A DNA stretch of 64,000 bases from Amycolatopsis sp. CA-230715 (lineage in GTDB: Bacteria > Actinomycetota > Actinomycetes > Mycobacteriales > Pseudonocardiaceae), in NCBI RefSeq assembly GCF_018736145.1, contig NZ_CP059997.1:3657501-3721500 (forward strand), written 5' to 3'. Below, piece by piece: positions 25,685-33,878 of this stretch (its first letter is position 1; each line of letters starts with the position of its first letter). The position numbers and the translations under genes were made by a program. The notes beneath the pieces were generated by a model that did not search any database, had not been told where the DNA came from, and saw nothing but the letters and a program-made list of their open reading frames with translations.

Positions 25685-25915
25685 ATGGCCGACTCCGCCC
25701 TCGGCGCGACCGAAGCGCTGGCGAAGGCACGCAAGGCCGCGAGCAAGCTCAAACGCAAGGACGCGGCGGTGTACTGGGCGACCGTGGCGCAGACCGCCGT
25801 GCTGACCGAGATCCGCGACGAACTGCGCGCGCTGAACCAGCACTCCGGCGGCGTCACGCTGCCGGACGACGCTCCCGCGAAACGGCGCACTTCCGTTGCG
25901 GTGCAAGAACCCTAG
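25685..25915 (+). CDS. Conserved small hypothetical protein
   Basis: ATG 25685 follows an AAGGGAG ribosome site and gives 76 residues. The N-terminal 55 residues are helical and basic (GATEALAKARKAASKLKRKD, then YWATVAQTAVLTEIRDELRA), and the tail is disordered. Similar short helical proteins occur next to varied genes in actinobacteria. No function assigned. It converges on the PQQ-propeller gene. Confidence 0.65.
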   Translation: MADSALGATEALAKARKAASKLKRKDAAVYWATVAQTAVLTEIRDELRALNQHSGGVTLPDDAPAKRRTSVAVQEP

Positions 25916-25996
25916 CGTCGTCCGGTCCACTCCGTTCCGCCGCGGTGGGCGGGCGCCGCGCCCGCTGGTGAGCGGGGGGGGAACCGGCCCTTTCCC

Positions 25997-27496
25997 TTAT
26001 TTCCCCAGGGAAAACGCGTCGAAGTCGTGCTCGTTGGACGGGCCGCGCAGGGCCCACAGGCGCCCGTCGTGCCAGAAGTACTGGAAGTCCTGGGTGATCG
26101 GGGCGCCGCCGCTCGGCGTGGCCAGCGGGTAGGTCTCTACGGGGCCGGGAGCACCGTCGGCCAGCGAGAACCGCGCGATCCGCTGGTCCCCGCTTGGCGT
26201 CGCCGGGGACACCAGCACCACCACCGAGTCGCCTTCCACCGCGAGCGGCATGATCGCCTTGCCGTCGGCGAGGGGCCGTTCCCACTTCTTCGCCCCGGAC
26301 GCGATGTCGTAGGCGACGAGCTTGTTGGTGCCGTTGAGCGGGATCGCGGTGACCGTGACGAACAGCCCGCCGGAGATCAGGAAGCGGCGGCCTGGCTGGC
26401 GGTTGTCCACCGCGTCGACACCGGCGCCGTCGCCCGCGAGCGATTCCGCGGTGCCGGGGTGCCCCGCGTCGATCGTCCCGACCTTGTCGAACTTGTCGTC
26501 CATCACGATGTAGACGGCGTCCTCGACACCGCGGTTGACCAGCGCCACCGGCGGGTCGGCCGACAGCAGGCGCGGGGTGGCGAACCGCTGGCTGCTGTCC
26601 TTCGAGGTGTAGTCGACGCCCTGGCTCAGCGTGCCGGTGGCGGGATCGAGCGTGGCGAAGGTGATCGCGGGATCGGAGATGAACCCGCTGAGCGACACGA
26701 CCAGTGACTGCTTTCCTGGCCGCATGCCCATGATCGCGCTGCTCCCCGAGTCGCCGCCGGTCGGCTTGACCACGGGCTTCACCCAGCGCCGCTGACCGGT
26801 GGCGAGGTCGAGACCGACGGTCCCGTACTTCTGGGCGAGCACCACGACGTCACCCATGATTTCCAGCGCGGCGCCGGTGGGCTTGCTCGGGCTCGAACCC
26901 TGCGGCGCGTCGAACGGCTGCTGCCAGCCGAGCTGCCCGGTCTTCACGTTCAGCACGGCGGCGAACTGGCACACCGGGTCCTTCTGCTCGGTCAGCTCCT
27001 TGCCGTAGGCGACGGGCAGCTGGTCGCCGACCACCCTGGTGCCCGCACCGCAGAACTTGCCGCCCTCCGGCGCGGGTGTCCGCCACGCCTGCTTGCCATC
27101 GCCCTTGGCGAACGCCGTGATCGCGCCTTCGTGCGCGACGACAACCGTGTCACCGACCTCCCACGACCCGAGCCCCTTCTCGTGCTCGGGACGGTCGAGG
27201 TGCACCTGCCAGCTCTTCGACGCGGGCTGCTCGGGGCCGCCCGCCCGCGCCGGCGCGGGGTCCGAACCCGAGGTGAGCACGATCGGCACCACCACCGCGG
27301 CGGCGACCACGACGACCAGCAGGGGCGCCAGCCACAGCCAGAACTTCTTGTTCTTCGGCTTCTGCGGCGGCGGTCCGGCGGGCGGCTGGTACCACTGCTG
27401 CTGGGGGTACTGGCCTTGCGGCGGGTACGGCCCCTGCGGGAAACCGCCCGGCGGCTGGTTCTGGTTGCCCTGCCAGCCGGGGTGCTGCTGCCCCAT
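25997..27496 (-). CDS. Membrane-anchored PQQ-like beta-propeller protein
   Basis: The chosen ATG 27496 has an AGAGGGCGAG site. The 499-residue protein starts with a cytoplasmic Pro/Gln/Gly-rich tail (QQHPGWQGNQNQPPGG) to about residue 50, one membrane helix (WLWLAPLLVVVVAAAVVVPI, about 54-73), and a large extracellular domain with PQQ-type propeller repeats (for example YDIASGAKKWERPL and LDLATGQRRWVKPV). The fold usually provides a protein-binding platform; no enzyme motif is seen. It is divergent from the HNH lipoprotein. Confidence 0.82.
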   Translation of the reverse strand: MGQQHPGWQGNQNQPPGGFPQGPYPPQGQYPQQQWYQPPAGPPPQKPKNKKFWLWLAPLLVVVVAAAVVVPIVLTSGSDPAPARAGGPEQPASKSWQVHLDRPEHEKGLGSWEVGDTVVVAHEGAITAFAKGDGKQAWRTPAPEGGKFCGAGTRVVGDQLPVAYGKELTEQKDPVCQFAAVLNVKTGQLGWQQPFDAPQGSSPSKPTGAALEIMGDVVVLAQKYGTVGLDLATGQRRWVKPVVKPTGGDSGSSAIMGMRPGKQSLVVSLSGFISDPAITFATLDPATGTLSQGVDYTSKDSSQRFATPRLLSADPPVALVNRGVEDAVYIVMDDKFDKVGTIDAGHPGTAESLAGDGAGVDAVDNRQPGRRFLISGGLFVTVTAIPLNGTNKLVAYDIASGAKKWERPLADGKAIMPLAVEGDSVVVLVSPATPSGDQRIARFSLADGAPGPVETYPLATPSGGAPITQDFQYFWHDGRLWALRGPSNEHDFDAFSLGK

Positions 27497-27652
27497 GTCT
27501 CGCCCTCTCTGCACTTGCCCCCACCACGGCGGGATCGTAAACCGCCCCCGAGCCCGCCGTGCGCCGAACAGCCCATTCGTGTCGTTCCCCTTGCCGTGCC
27601 CGGTGGTGTGCGAGGATTCGCCGGCTCTGGCGTGGTGTCGAACGGGGTTGCG

Positions 27653-28330
27653 GTGCGGGTGCGGAATTGGCTGCCTGGAGCGGCCGTAGCAGCGGTGATG
27701 GCGGTTTCGGGCTGTACGGCGGCCGCGGACGCGGGGTCGGCGAGCCCGCCTCCGGTCGCCCCGTCGAAACCGCCCGCGTCACCGACATCACAGCCCGCGG
27801 CGCGGCAGCAGCTCGCCGAACTGGCGGTCGGGCCGCGCGGTTCGATGCAGGGGTACTCGCGCGAACGGTTCCCGCACTGGACCCAGCAGGGCGGCCACTG
27901 CGACACCAGGGAAACCGTGCTCAAGCGGGCGGGTCAAGGTGTCACGACGGAGAAGAACTGCAAGATCCGCTCGGGCACCTGGACCAGCCCCTACGACGGC
28001 GGCACCTGGACGAAACCGTCCGATGTGGACATCGACCACATGGTCCCGCTCGGCCAGGCTTGGGTCAGCGGCGCGCGCTCGTGGACGACGGAACGCCGCC
28101 GCGAGTTCGCGAACGACCTGGTGCGCCCGCAGTTGTTCGCGGTGACCGACAACGTCAACCAGGAAAAGTCCGACAAGGCTCCCGACCAGTGGAAGCCGCC
28201 ATCGGTCGGGTACTGGTGCCGGTACGCGACCGACTGGGTCACCGTGAAGCACTACTACGGCCTGACCGTCACCGACGCCGAAAAGGCCGCGCTGGCAAGC
28301 ATGCTCGACCGCTGCCCTCCCGAGGGGTAG
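27653..28330 (+). CDS. HNH/DUF1524-type nuclease lipoprotein
   Basis: GTG 27653 is the likely start (27659 is also possible), giving about 225 residues. The N-terminus has a lipobox (AVMAVSGC), so the protein is exported and lipid-anchored. The C-terminal region has the GmrSD-C/DUF1524 HNH pattern: VDIDHMVPL followed by VRPQLFAVTDNVNQEKSDKA, where His, Asn and Lys positions fit the betabetaalpha-metal site. A cell-surface nuclease is the best reading. Confidence 0.82.
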   Translation: MRVRNWLPGAAVAAVMAVSGCTAAADAGSASPPPVAPSKPPASPTSQPAARQQLAELAVGPRGSMQGYSRERFPHWTQQGGHCDTRETVLKRAGQGVTTEKNCKIRSGTWTSPYDGGTWTKPSDVDIDHMVPLGQAWVSGARSWTTERRREFANDLVRPQLFAVTDNVNQEKSDKAPDQWKPPSVGYWCRYATDWVTVKHYYGLTVTDAEKAALASMLDRCPPEG

Positions 28331-28410
28331 TACCGGGGAGGCACGACCGGGCGGCGAATGACCTCCGCCGTACGATGCCCCGCCGCACCCGCTGTCCCTA
28401 GCCTTCGGGC

Positions 28411-29499
28411 ATGTCGAAACGTGCGCTGCTGGTCGGCGCGATCCTCACCTTGGCGCTGACCGGAACCGCCGAGGCCGCTACTCCGCTCGTGCTTCCCGCG
28501 CCCTCCGGTCCACATCGGATCGGTCTGGCCACGATGCACCTGACCGACACGAGCAGACCCGACCCGTGGGTGCCCTCGGGCGATCGGGAGCTGATGGTCT
28601 CGCTCTGGTACCCGGCCGCGCGCCCGTCGGGCGTGCGCGCGCCGTACATGACCGCCGACGAATCCAAGCTGTACCTCGGAAAGGACCTGCCCGACCTGCC
28701 GCCCGGCCTGCTCAGCACGGTGGTCACCCACGCGACCGTCGATGCCGAACCCGCGCGGGCACGCGGCGGGCTGCCGCTGGTCGTGCTGTCACCGGGTTTC
28801 GGCCTGCCGCGCGCCACGATGACCGGCCTTGCCGAAGAACTCGCCAGCCGCGGTTACGCGGTCGCCGGGATCGGGCACAACTACGAGGCTGAGGGCACCT
28901 CTTTCCCCGACGGCCACACGACCTCCTGCGCGGCGTGCGCGAACCGCGACTACCCCAAGATCGGTGCCGTCCGCGCCCAGGACGTTTCGTTCGTGCTCGA
29001 CCAGCTCACCGGCGAACACCCGGCTTGGCGCGGCGCGCGCATCGCCGCCGACCGGATCGCGATGATCGGGCACTCGGCCGGTGGCTTCAGCACGATCCCG
29101 GCCATGCTGCGCGATCCGCGCGTCGCGGCGGCGGTCAACCTGGACGGAAACTTCCGGTACCCCACCGAAAACCCGGTGAACCGGCCGATGCTGATGCTGG
29201 GCGGGCCTCCCCACGTCCCCGCGGGCCCGGATCCGAGCTGGGACCGGACCTGGACCCAGCTGACCGGGTGGAAGCGCTGGCTGAGCGTCGACGACACCCA
29301 GCACCTTTCCTTCACCGACCTGGCGCCCTTGGCCAAACAGCTCGGCCGCCCGCTTCAACCCCTCGACGGCGACCGTGTCGACAGGATCGTCCGCTCGTAC
29401 GTCGCCGCGTTCGTCGACACGCACCTGCGGCACACCGGCGCACCACTGCTGAACGGCCCTTCACCGCGCTTCCCGGAAGTCCGTTTCCACTGCCCCTAA
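28411..29499 (+). CDS. Secreted PAF-acetylhydrolase-like lipase/esterase
   Basis: The 362-residue precursor has a signal peptide (SKRALLVGAILTLALTGTAE, cleavage near EAA) and an alpha/beta hydrolase domain with nucleophile S222 in IGHSAGGF. The region LPLVVLSPGFGLPRATM holds the oxyanion site, and H in DDTQHLSFTD is the likely catalytic His. This is the platelet-activating-factor acetylhydrolase/dienelactone hydrolase-like family. A TAGCCT box six bases before ATG suggests a leaderless transcript. Confidence 0.85.
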   Translation: MSKRALLVGAILTLALTGTAEAATPLVLPAPSGPHRIGLATMHLTDTSRPDPWVPSGDRELMVSLWYPAARPSGVRAPYMTADESKLYLGKDLPDLPPGLLSTVVTHATVDAEPARARGGLPLVVLSPGFGLPRATMTGLAEELASRGYAVAGIGHNYEAEGTSFPDGHTTSCAACANRDYPKIGAVRAQDVSFVLDQLTGEHPAWRGARIAADRIAMIGHSAGGFSTIPAMLRDPRVAAAVNLDGNFRYPTENPVNRPMLMLGGPPHVPAGPDPSWDRTWTQLTGWKRWLSVDDTQHLSFTDLAPLAKQLGRPLQPLDGDRVDRIVRSYVAAFVDTHLRHTGAPLLNGPSPRFPEVRFHCP

Positions 29500-29779
29500 G
29501 CCAGATCCGCGGACCCTTCGCTGAAAACCCAGTCCGGCAGGCCTTCGATGAAATCGCGCGGAAACCCGGCGACGAACCCCGTCGCCGCTTCCAGCCGCGT
29601 GATCGCTTCGGGCGGCAGAGCCAGCTCGATGGCGCCGAGGTTGTCTTCGAGCTGGCTCGCGCTGCTCACCCCGAGAATCGGGTGCACAGCGTTCGAACGC
29701 GCCATCGTCCAGGCGATCGCCACCCGTGCAGGCGTGGTGCCCAGTTCACCGGCCACTTCGCGCACCGCGGCGGCCGGCT
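29496..29779 (-). pseudogene. Aldo/keto reductase, C-terminal remnant
   Basis: About 95 codons of an aldo/keto reductase C-terminus remain (REVAGELGTTPARVAIAW, then HPILGVSSASQLEDNL). The first about 240 residues, including the catalytic Tyr/Lys region, are missing. In-frame sequence degenerates at about 29775-29787, exactly where a dispersed structured repeat begins (29788). Deletion or rearrangement at that repeat is inferred. The stop overlaps the end of the convergent lipase gene. Confidence 0.8.
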
Positions 29780-29787
29780 GTGTTTTC

Positions 29788-29889
29788 TATCGGTCGGCAA
29801 AATTTGCGCGCCGGGGGCGCGGCTCCCGAGGTGGGTCACTGCTGGGTTGGGAGTGGCCGCGCCTTCGGCGCGGACCTCACGGCACTCGG
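29788..29889. repeat. Structured dispersed repeat, copy 1
   Basis: It begins TATCGGTCGGCAAAATTTGC and ends with a 44-bp block (29846-29889) that recurs at 57025-57068. The block contains the hairpin CCGCGCC-TTC-GGCGCGG (29857-29873). Compared with the second copy, two stem pairs differ in a compensated way. It lies at the broken end of the aldo/keto reductase. Confidence 0.6.
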
Positions 29890-30041
29890 GGCAAAGCACA
29901 GTGCATGCCCGCTGACCGCCCAAGGCGACCACCACGGGGGTCCGGGGGCTTGCCCTCCGGGCGGGTCTGGGGCCGCGCCCCAGAAGAAATGGCGAGAGCG
30001 ACGCGGTCTGCGCAATTCGCAGACACACGTCGCCCTCGATC

Positions 30042-30100
30042 GAGCGGTAGCGGTGGGATTTGAACCCACGGACGGGGGTTGCCCGTCCCGCGCTTTCGAG
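30042..30100 (-). repeat. attL-like duplicate of tRNA-Ser 3' half
   Basis: Bases 30042-30087 are identical to 34876-34921 (46 bp), and to 30100/34934 the match is 58/59. The segment equals the tRNA-Ser(CGA) gene from its anticodon loop to just past the 3' end. The 5' half here does not form an acceptor stem, so this is not a working tRNA. It marks the left boundary of a 4.83-kb island. To its left (about 29996-30035) is a hairpin that may be the displaced native terminator of the tRNA gene. Confidence 0.85.
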
Positions 30101-30310
30101 TGGCGCTCCCCCGCATACGGCAGAGTTCACCAGCCGCGCACGCCCAGGTCAAGGCAGACTGTTGCACCTCTGCGACCACACGAGTACCCACGTGAATGAG
30201 ACGGAGACTGAGACGAGGTCGTTGACGTCAACGTCCGCATGCACCTCCAGGTGAAGCACCACGCGGACGGAGCCCCGTAACACCAGTTGCTACGGCTCCG
30301 ACTTCCGAGC
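30101..30310. other. Island-internal non-coding stretch with dyads
   Basis: No gene is visible. A perfect 14-bp palindrome CGTTGACGTCAACG lies at 30220-30233, and an imperfect hairpin with GGAGCC...GGCTCC arms at 30270-30300 directly precedes the first island gene. These may be operator and attenuator elements. Confidence 0.4.
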
Positions 30311-30622
30311 ATGACTGAACGAACGGACATCGCCGCCCTCACATCTCTTCTGCGAGCAAAGGCACGTAGCGATGGCCACCTTGAATGGCAAATTGATGCC
30401 AGAGACTGGCTGATCCAGGTCGATGCAACAACACTTGAATCCGCGAGCGACCCAGACGCAGGATACAAACTCGGAAAACAACTGTACGACGAAATATTGG
30501 AAACCGCCGGTGGCATTCCATCACTAGACGCCGTCAACCAAATATGTGCAGTTACAGTCACCGACAACCCGGATATTTCGGTCGCATGGTCGGGTGGCGT
30601 TCGAATCCGATTTAAAGGCTAG
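30311..30622 (+). CDS. Hypothetical island protein (103 aa)
   Basis: ATG 30311 opens 103 residues (MTERTDIAALTSLLRAKARS). The sequence is acidic with an alpha/beta look (EWQIDARDWLIQVDATTLES, then IPSLDAVNQICAVTVTDNPD). GC content is visibly lower than the surrounding genome, indicating foreign origin. It lies 43 bp upstream of a HEPN-like gene on the same strand, so it could be its antitoxin or partner, but no family is recognised. Confidence 0.55.
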   Translation: MTERTDIAALTSLLRAKARSDGHLEWQIDARDWLIQVDATTLESASDPDAGYKLGKQLYDEILETAGGIPSLDAVNQICAVTVTDNPDISVAWSGGVRIRFKG

Positions 30623-30665
30623 CCCCGCAAGAAAGAAAATCCTGCGCATTTCCAGAAGAGGACCC

Positions 30666-31277
30666 ATGCCACTCGACACCGCACTGTTCAACGAACAAAT
30701 GAAAGACTCAAGCATTCTCGCCATACTACTAAAGGGCCACCTATGGACCGAGTCTTGCCTTAATCGAGCGCTCGATATCTCATTCAAAGAACCTAATGCC
30801 GCCAATCTTGATCGAGTGCCATTCTCTGCAAAACTAGACCTCGCACTAGCGTCAGGAGCCCTTACGAAAGATGAAGTTGCACCTCTTAGAGCCTTGAACA
30901 AGCTACGGAACCGGCTCGCGCACGAATTAGACGTAGGAATATCGGAGCAGAATATCCGAGATCTCGAAGGTACACTCACCGGGAAGTTAAAGGTAGGATA
31001 CAATGCGGTCCACGAAGAAGAATTAAACACAAAAGATCGTCTTCATCGCTGGCTGCTCGCCGTATTAACTGTCGTCGAATACGAGAACATGATCCGCGAG
31101 TACGAAAAAGTGAACGCTCAAGGACTGAACACCTATCGCCTAATCAGAGCCCTAGAAGAGCGGGGCGGTTTTCCTCGAACTCCTGATGACGAGCTAATGC
31201 AGACCTATGGGGTTCCAGACCCACCAAATGCAAGAGATGCGTGGACCGGCAACGGCAGAAACGCCACCGCTCACTAA
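30666..31277 (+). CDS. HEPN-like protein with RxxxxH motif
   Basis: ATG 30666 is chosen for its AGAAGAGG site, giving 203 residues. The helical N-terminal half contains ALNKLRNRLAHELD (about 77-90); R-N-R-L-A-H is the Rx4H signature of HEPN RNases and HEPN-like MAE_28990/DUF4145 relatives. The C-terminal half is helical and charged. GC is low relative to neighbours. It lies in a tRNA-bounded island next to another small gene, a context common for abortive-infection or toxin modules. RNase activity is inferred only. Confidence 0.6.
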   Translation: MPLDTALFNEQMKDSSILAILLKGHLWTESCLNRALDISFKEPNAANLDRVPFSAKLDLALASGALTKDEVAPLRALNKLRNRLAHELDVGISEQNIRDLEGTLTGKLKVGYNAVHEEELNTKDRLHRWLLAVLTVVEYENMIREYEKVNAQGLNTYRLIRALEERGGFPRTPDDELMQTYGVPDPPNARDAWTGNGRNATAH

Positions 31278-31356
31278 AAATGCCTGTTCGTTGGAACTTT
31301 ACCTTCCAAGAGAGCGGCGATCTGCTGAGACGCAATTCTGTAGCACAGCGCGTTAG
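31274..31356 (-). pseudogene. 2-hydroxyacid dehydrogenase, C-terminal piece
   Basis: The last 25 codons (ALCYRIASQQIAALLEG ... TNRHF) of the dehydrogenase interrupted by IS1380 copy 2. The stop TAG overlaps the stop of the convergent HEPN-like gene. Joining this piece to 33019-33878 minus one TTAG duplication gives 939 bp, a whole number of codons. Confidence 0.88.
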
Positions 31357-33018
31357 CCTGGGTGTTTCATGGGTGGTGGGGTGTCGTGGGGGTTGAATGC
31401 GCGAAAGTGCCTGTCCTGTAGGGGAAACTGGGACTTGTCTAGGGTCCGGTTTCTCGAACGGGAAGGCACTTCGCGGGTGAAGGATAGCAAGCGTTCTGGT
31501 CGGGTGAAGGTCAGCGCGGATGGTGCTGGTGTCGTGTCGCATGCTGGTGTCGGGTTGTTGCGGGAGATGGCTGAGGTCACGGGTTTGGTCGGGGCGGTGA
31601 ACTCGGCGTTGGCTGATACTTATCGTGGTGTCGCGGTGCATGCGCCGGGGCAGGTGTTCGCTGATGTGGCGGTGGCGATCGCGGATGGCGCGGACGCGGT
31701 GTCGGGGATCGCGGTGCTGCGGGACCGGGAGGATCTGTTCGGGCCGGTCGCGTCGATGCCGACGGCGTGGCGGTTACTCGAGCGGATCGACGAGGCCCAT
31801 CTGCCCGCGGTGCAGGCCGCCCGTGCCGCCGCGCGGCAACGGGCGTGGGAGGCCGGGGCTGCCCCGGACCTGTCCGAGGAGCTGTGTCTGGATTTCGATG
31901 CCACGATCGTGCTGGCGCACTCGGACAAGCAGGACGCGGCAGCGACGTGGAAGCACACGTTCGGGTTTCACCCGCTGTTGTGTTTCCTCGATCGCCCGCA
32001 GATCGCCGGCGGGGAAGCCTTGGCCGGGTTGCTGCGCCCAGGCAACGCGGGGTCGAGCACCGCGGCCGATCACGTCGCCGTGCTCGATGCGGCGCTGGCG
32101 GCGTTGCCCACCTACGCCCGGCCCCGCCCCGGCGACCCCGATTCGCCGCGGCTGCTCGCGCGCAGTGATTCCGCCGGGGCCAGCCACACCTTCGCCCAGA
32201 CCTGCCGGGACCGGGGCGTCGGGTTCTCCTTCGGGTTCCCGGTCGACGCGCGGGTGCAGCGCATCGTCGACGCGATCCCGGCTTCGTGCTGGCATCCCGC
32301 GGTCGAGCCTGGGGACGGGATCCGGGACGGAGCCTGGGTCACCGAGATCAGCACCGCGATCGACCTGTCGAAGTGGCCCGAAGGGTCACGGCTGATCCTG
32401 CGCAAAGAACGCCCGCACCCCGGCGCGCAGCTACGATTCACCGACGCCGACGGGATGCGGATCACCGCGCTGCTCACCGACACCGCACCCGGGATCATCC
32501 CCGGCCAGGCCGCCGGGCTGGAACTGCGACACCGTCAACGCGCCCGGATGGAAGACCGCATCCGCGAGGCCAAAGCCACCGGCCTGCGCAACCTGCCCTG
32601 TCGCGGACTCGCCGAAAACACAGCCTGGCTACAGGCCGTGCTCACCGCGATCGACCTGGTCTGCTGGAGCCAACTGATCGGCTTCACCGACCAGCCCGAC
32701 CTCGCCCGGATCGAGATCACCACCTTCCGTTACCGCGTCCTGCACGTCGCCGCCCGCATCACCCGCAGCGCACGCCAAACCCATCTGCGCATCGACCGGA
32801 CATGGCGCTGGGCCCCCGCAATCGCCACCGGATTCCACCGCATCCGCACCGCTTTCCCCTAACCCACACCACCCCTGACCCGACAACCCGAAAGACCCCG
32901 GAGCAGCCGATACCCCAGCAGATCGGCAACTACAACCTGCCCACACCCAAAACCACACCCAACAACATCAACATCTCCAACATCAACATCACCTACAGAT
33001 CACCATGAAAGACCGAGG
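31357..33018 (+). mobile_element. IS1380-family insertion sequence, copy 2 (1662 bp)
   Basis: Same length, same terminal repeats and same encoded protein as copy 1, but in the opposite orientation in the window. It is flanked by TTAG at 31353-31356 and 33019-33022. It splits a 2-hydroxyacid dehydrogenase gene inside the tRNA-bounded island, so its insertion postdates acquisition of that gene. Confidence 0.93.
31369..32862 (+). CDS. IS1380-family transposase (copy 2)
   Basis: Identical to the copy 1 transposase. DDE-core positions D177, D267 and E395/E400 are intact. A GTG at 31477 with GGGAAGG upstream is an alternative start that would remove 36 N-terminal residues. Bases 32863-33018 to the element end are non-coding. 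Confidence 0.93.
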   Translation: MGGGVSWGLNARKCLSCRGNWDLSRVRFLEREGTSRVKDSKRSGRVKVSADGAGVVSHAGVGLLREMAEVTGLVGAVNSALADTYRGVAVHAPGQVFADVAVAIADGADAVSGIAVLRDREDLFGPVASMPTAWRLLERIDEAHLPAVQAARAAARQRAWEAGAAPDLSEELCLDFDATIVLAHSDKQDAAATWKHTFGFHPLLCFLDRPQIAGGEALAGLLRPGNAGSSTAADHVAVLDAALAALPTYARPRPGDPDSPRLLARSDSAGASHTFAQTCRDRGVGFSFGFPVDARVQRIVDAIPASCWHPAVEPGDGIRDGAWVTEISTAIDLSKWPEGSRLILRKERPHPGAQLRFTDADGMRITALLTDTAPGIIPGQAAGLELRHRQRARMEDRIREAKATGLRNLPCRGLAENTAWLQAVLTAIDLVCWSQLIGFTDQPDLARIEITTFRYRVLHVAARITRSARQTHLRIDRTWRWAPAIATGFHRIRTAFP

Positions 33019-33878
33019 TTAGTGCCGGGAACTGTTCGAGCTGAATGCGGACTGATTACCGCCCCCCACAACGACCACAGCGGATGACCAGATGACAACG
33101 GCTCCGGGTCGGTCACATCGAGCGCCGCGCGCAGCCTTCCAGAATCAAGTTCGGCCACCAGAGCATCCGTGTCGACGATCTGCCCACGTCCTGCATTGAC
33201 GAGCATGGCCCCGTCGGGCATTGCCGCTAGGAAGCTCCTACCGACCAGTCCGCGCGTCCCTTCGTTCAGCGGCGCGGTGATGACCACGATCTCGTGGTCT
33301 CCGATCAGGCCGGGCAGCTCGGCCGCTGCGTAGACGCCCTCACGCGCAGAACTGGCGACCAGAGTGGCGGTAGCACCGAACGGTTCCAGCAGCCGAGCAA
33401 CTGCGGTTCCGATGGCTCCGGCGCCGACGATGAGGACTCGCTTGCCGGAGAGCGTGTCCGCGTCGAACTTCCGGTGAGCCCAAACCGCTTGGTCCTGGTA
33501 TCGCACCAGCGCGGGCCACTGTCGTAGCTGGGTGAGGATCGCCGAGAGAACCCACTCCGACACCGGCCCAGCATGCGCACCGCGCGCGCTGGCAAGCGTC
33601 ACGTGTGCGGGCACGTCACTCGCCCACTCGTCCGCACCAGCGGATAGGAGCTGAACCATCCGCAAGTGCGGCAACTGGGACAGCAGGCGGATGGGGCGAT
33701 GACTTCCGCGGTAAGGCGGTATCAAGATCTCAGCGTCGCGCTGCGCAGCGGAAAGCTCGGCGTTATTCGGGTCGTACGGCAGCAGCTCGACACCGGGGAG
33801 CTTGGCCAAGATCTCGTGCCCAACTTGGTCATCCGTCTCGCCGCTGACGAGAATTTTCACCCGAGGCCGTTCGTTCAC
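33019..33878 (-). pseudogene. 2-hydroxyacid dehydrogenase, N-terminal piece (IS-interrupted)
   Basis: GTG 33878 overlaps the stop of the GntR-kinase gene (GTGA). The frame has a NAD-binding GAGAIGTAVARLL motif, substrate-site Arg region (NEGTRGLVG, NAGRGQIVD) and the DPEPL...HP...ISPHSA segment. IS1380 copy 2 enters after PGTN, replacing the last 25 codons with four IS-encoded residues and a stop. The family reduces 2-keto acids or oxidises 2-hydroxyacids. The truncated protein may still fold, but its C-terminal helix is lost. Confidence 0.9.

Noticed and set aside
30042..30125. Second tRNA-Ser gene
   Set aside because: Only the 3' half matches; the 5' side cannot form the acceptor stem and the anticodon loop is enlarged. 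It is better read as an att site.
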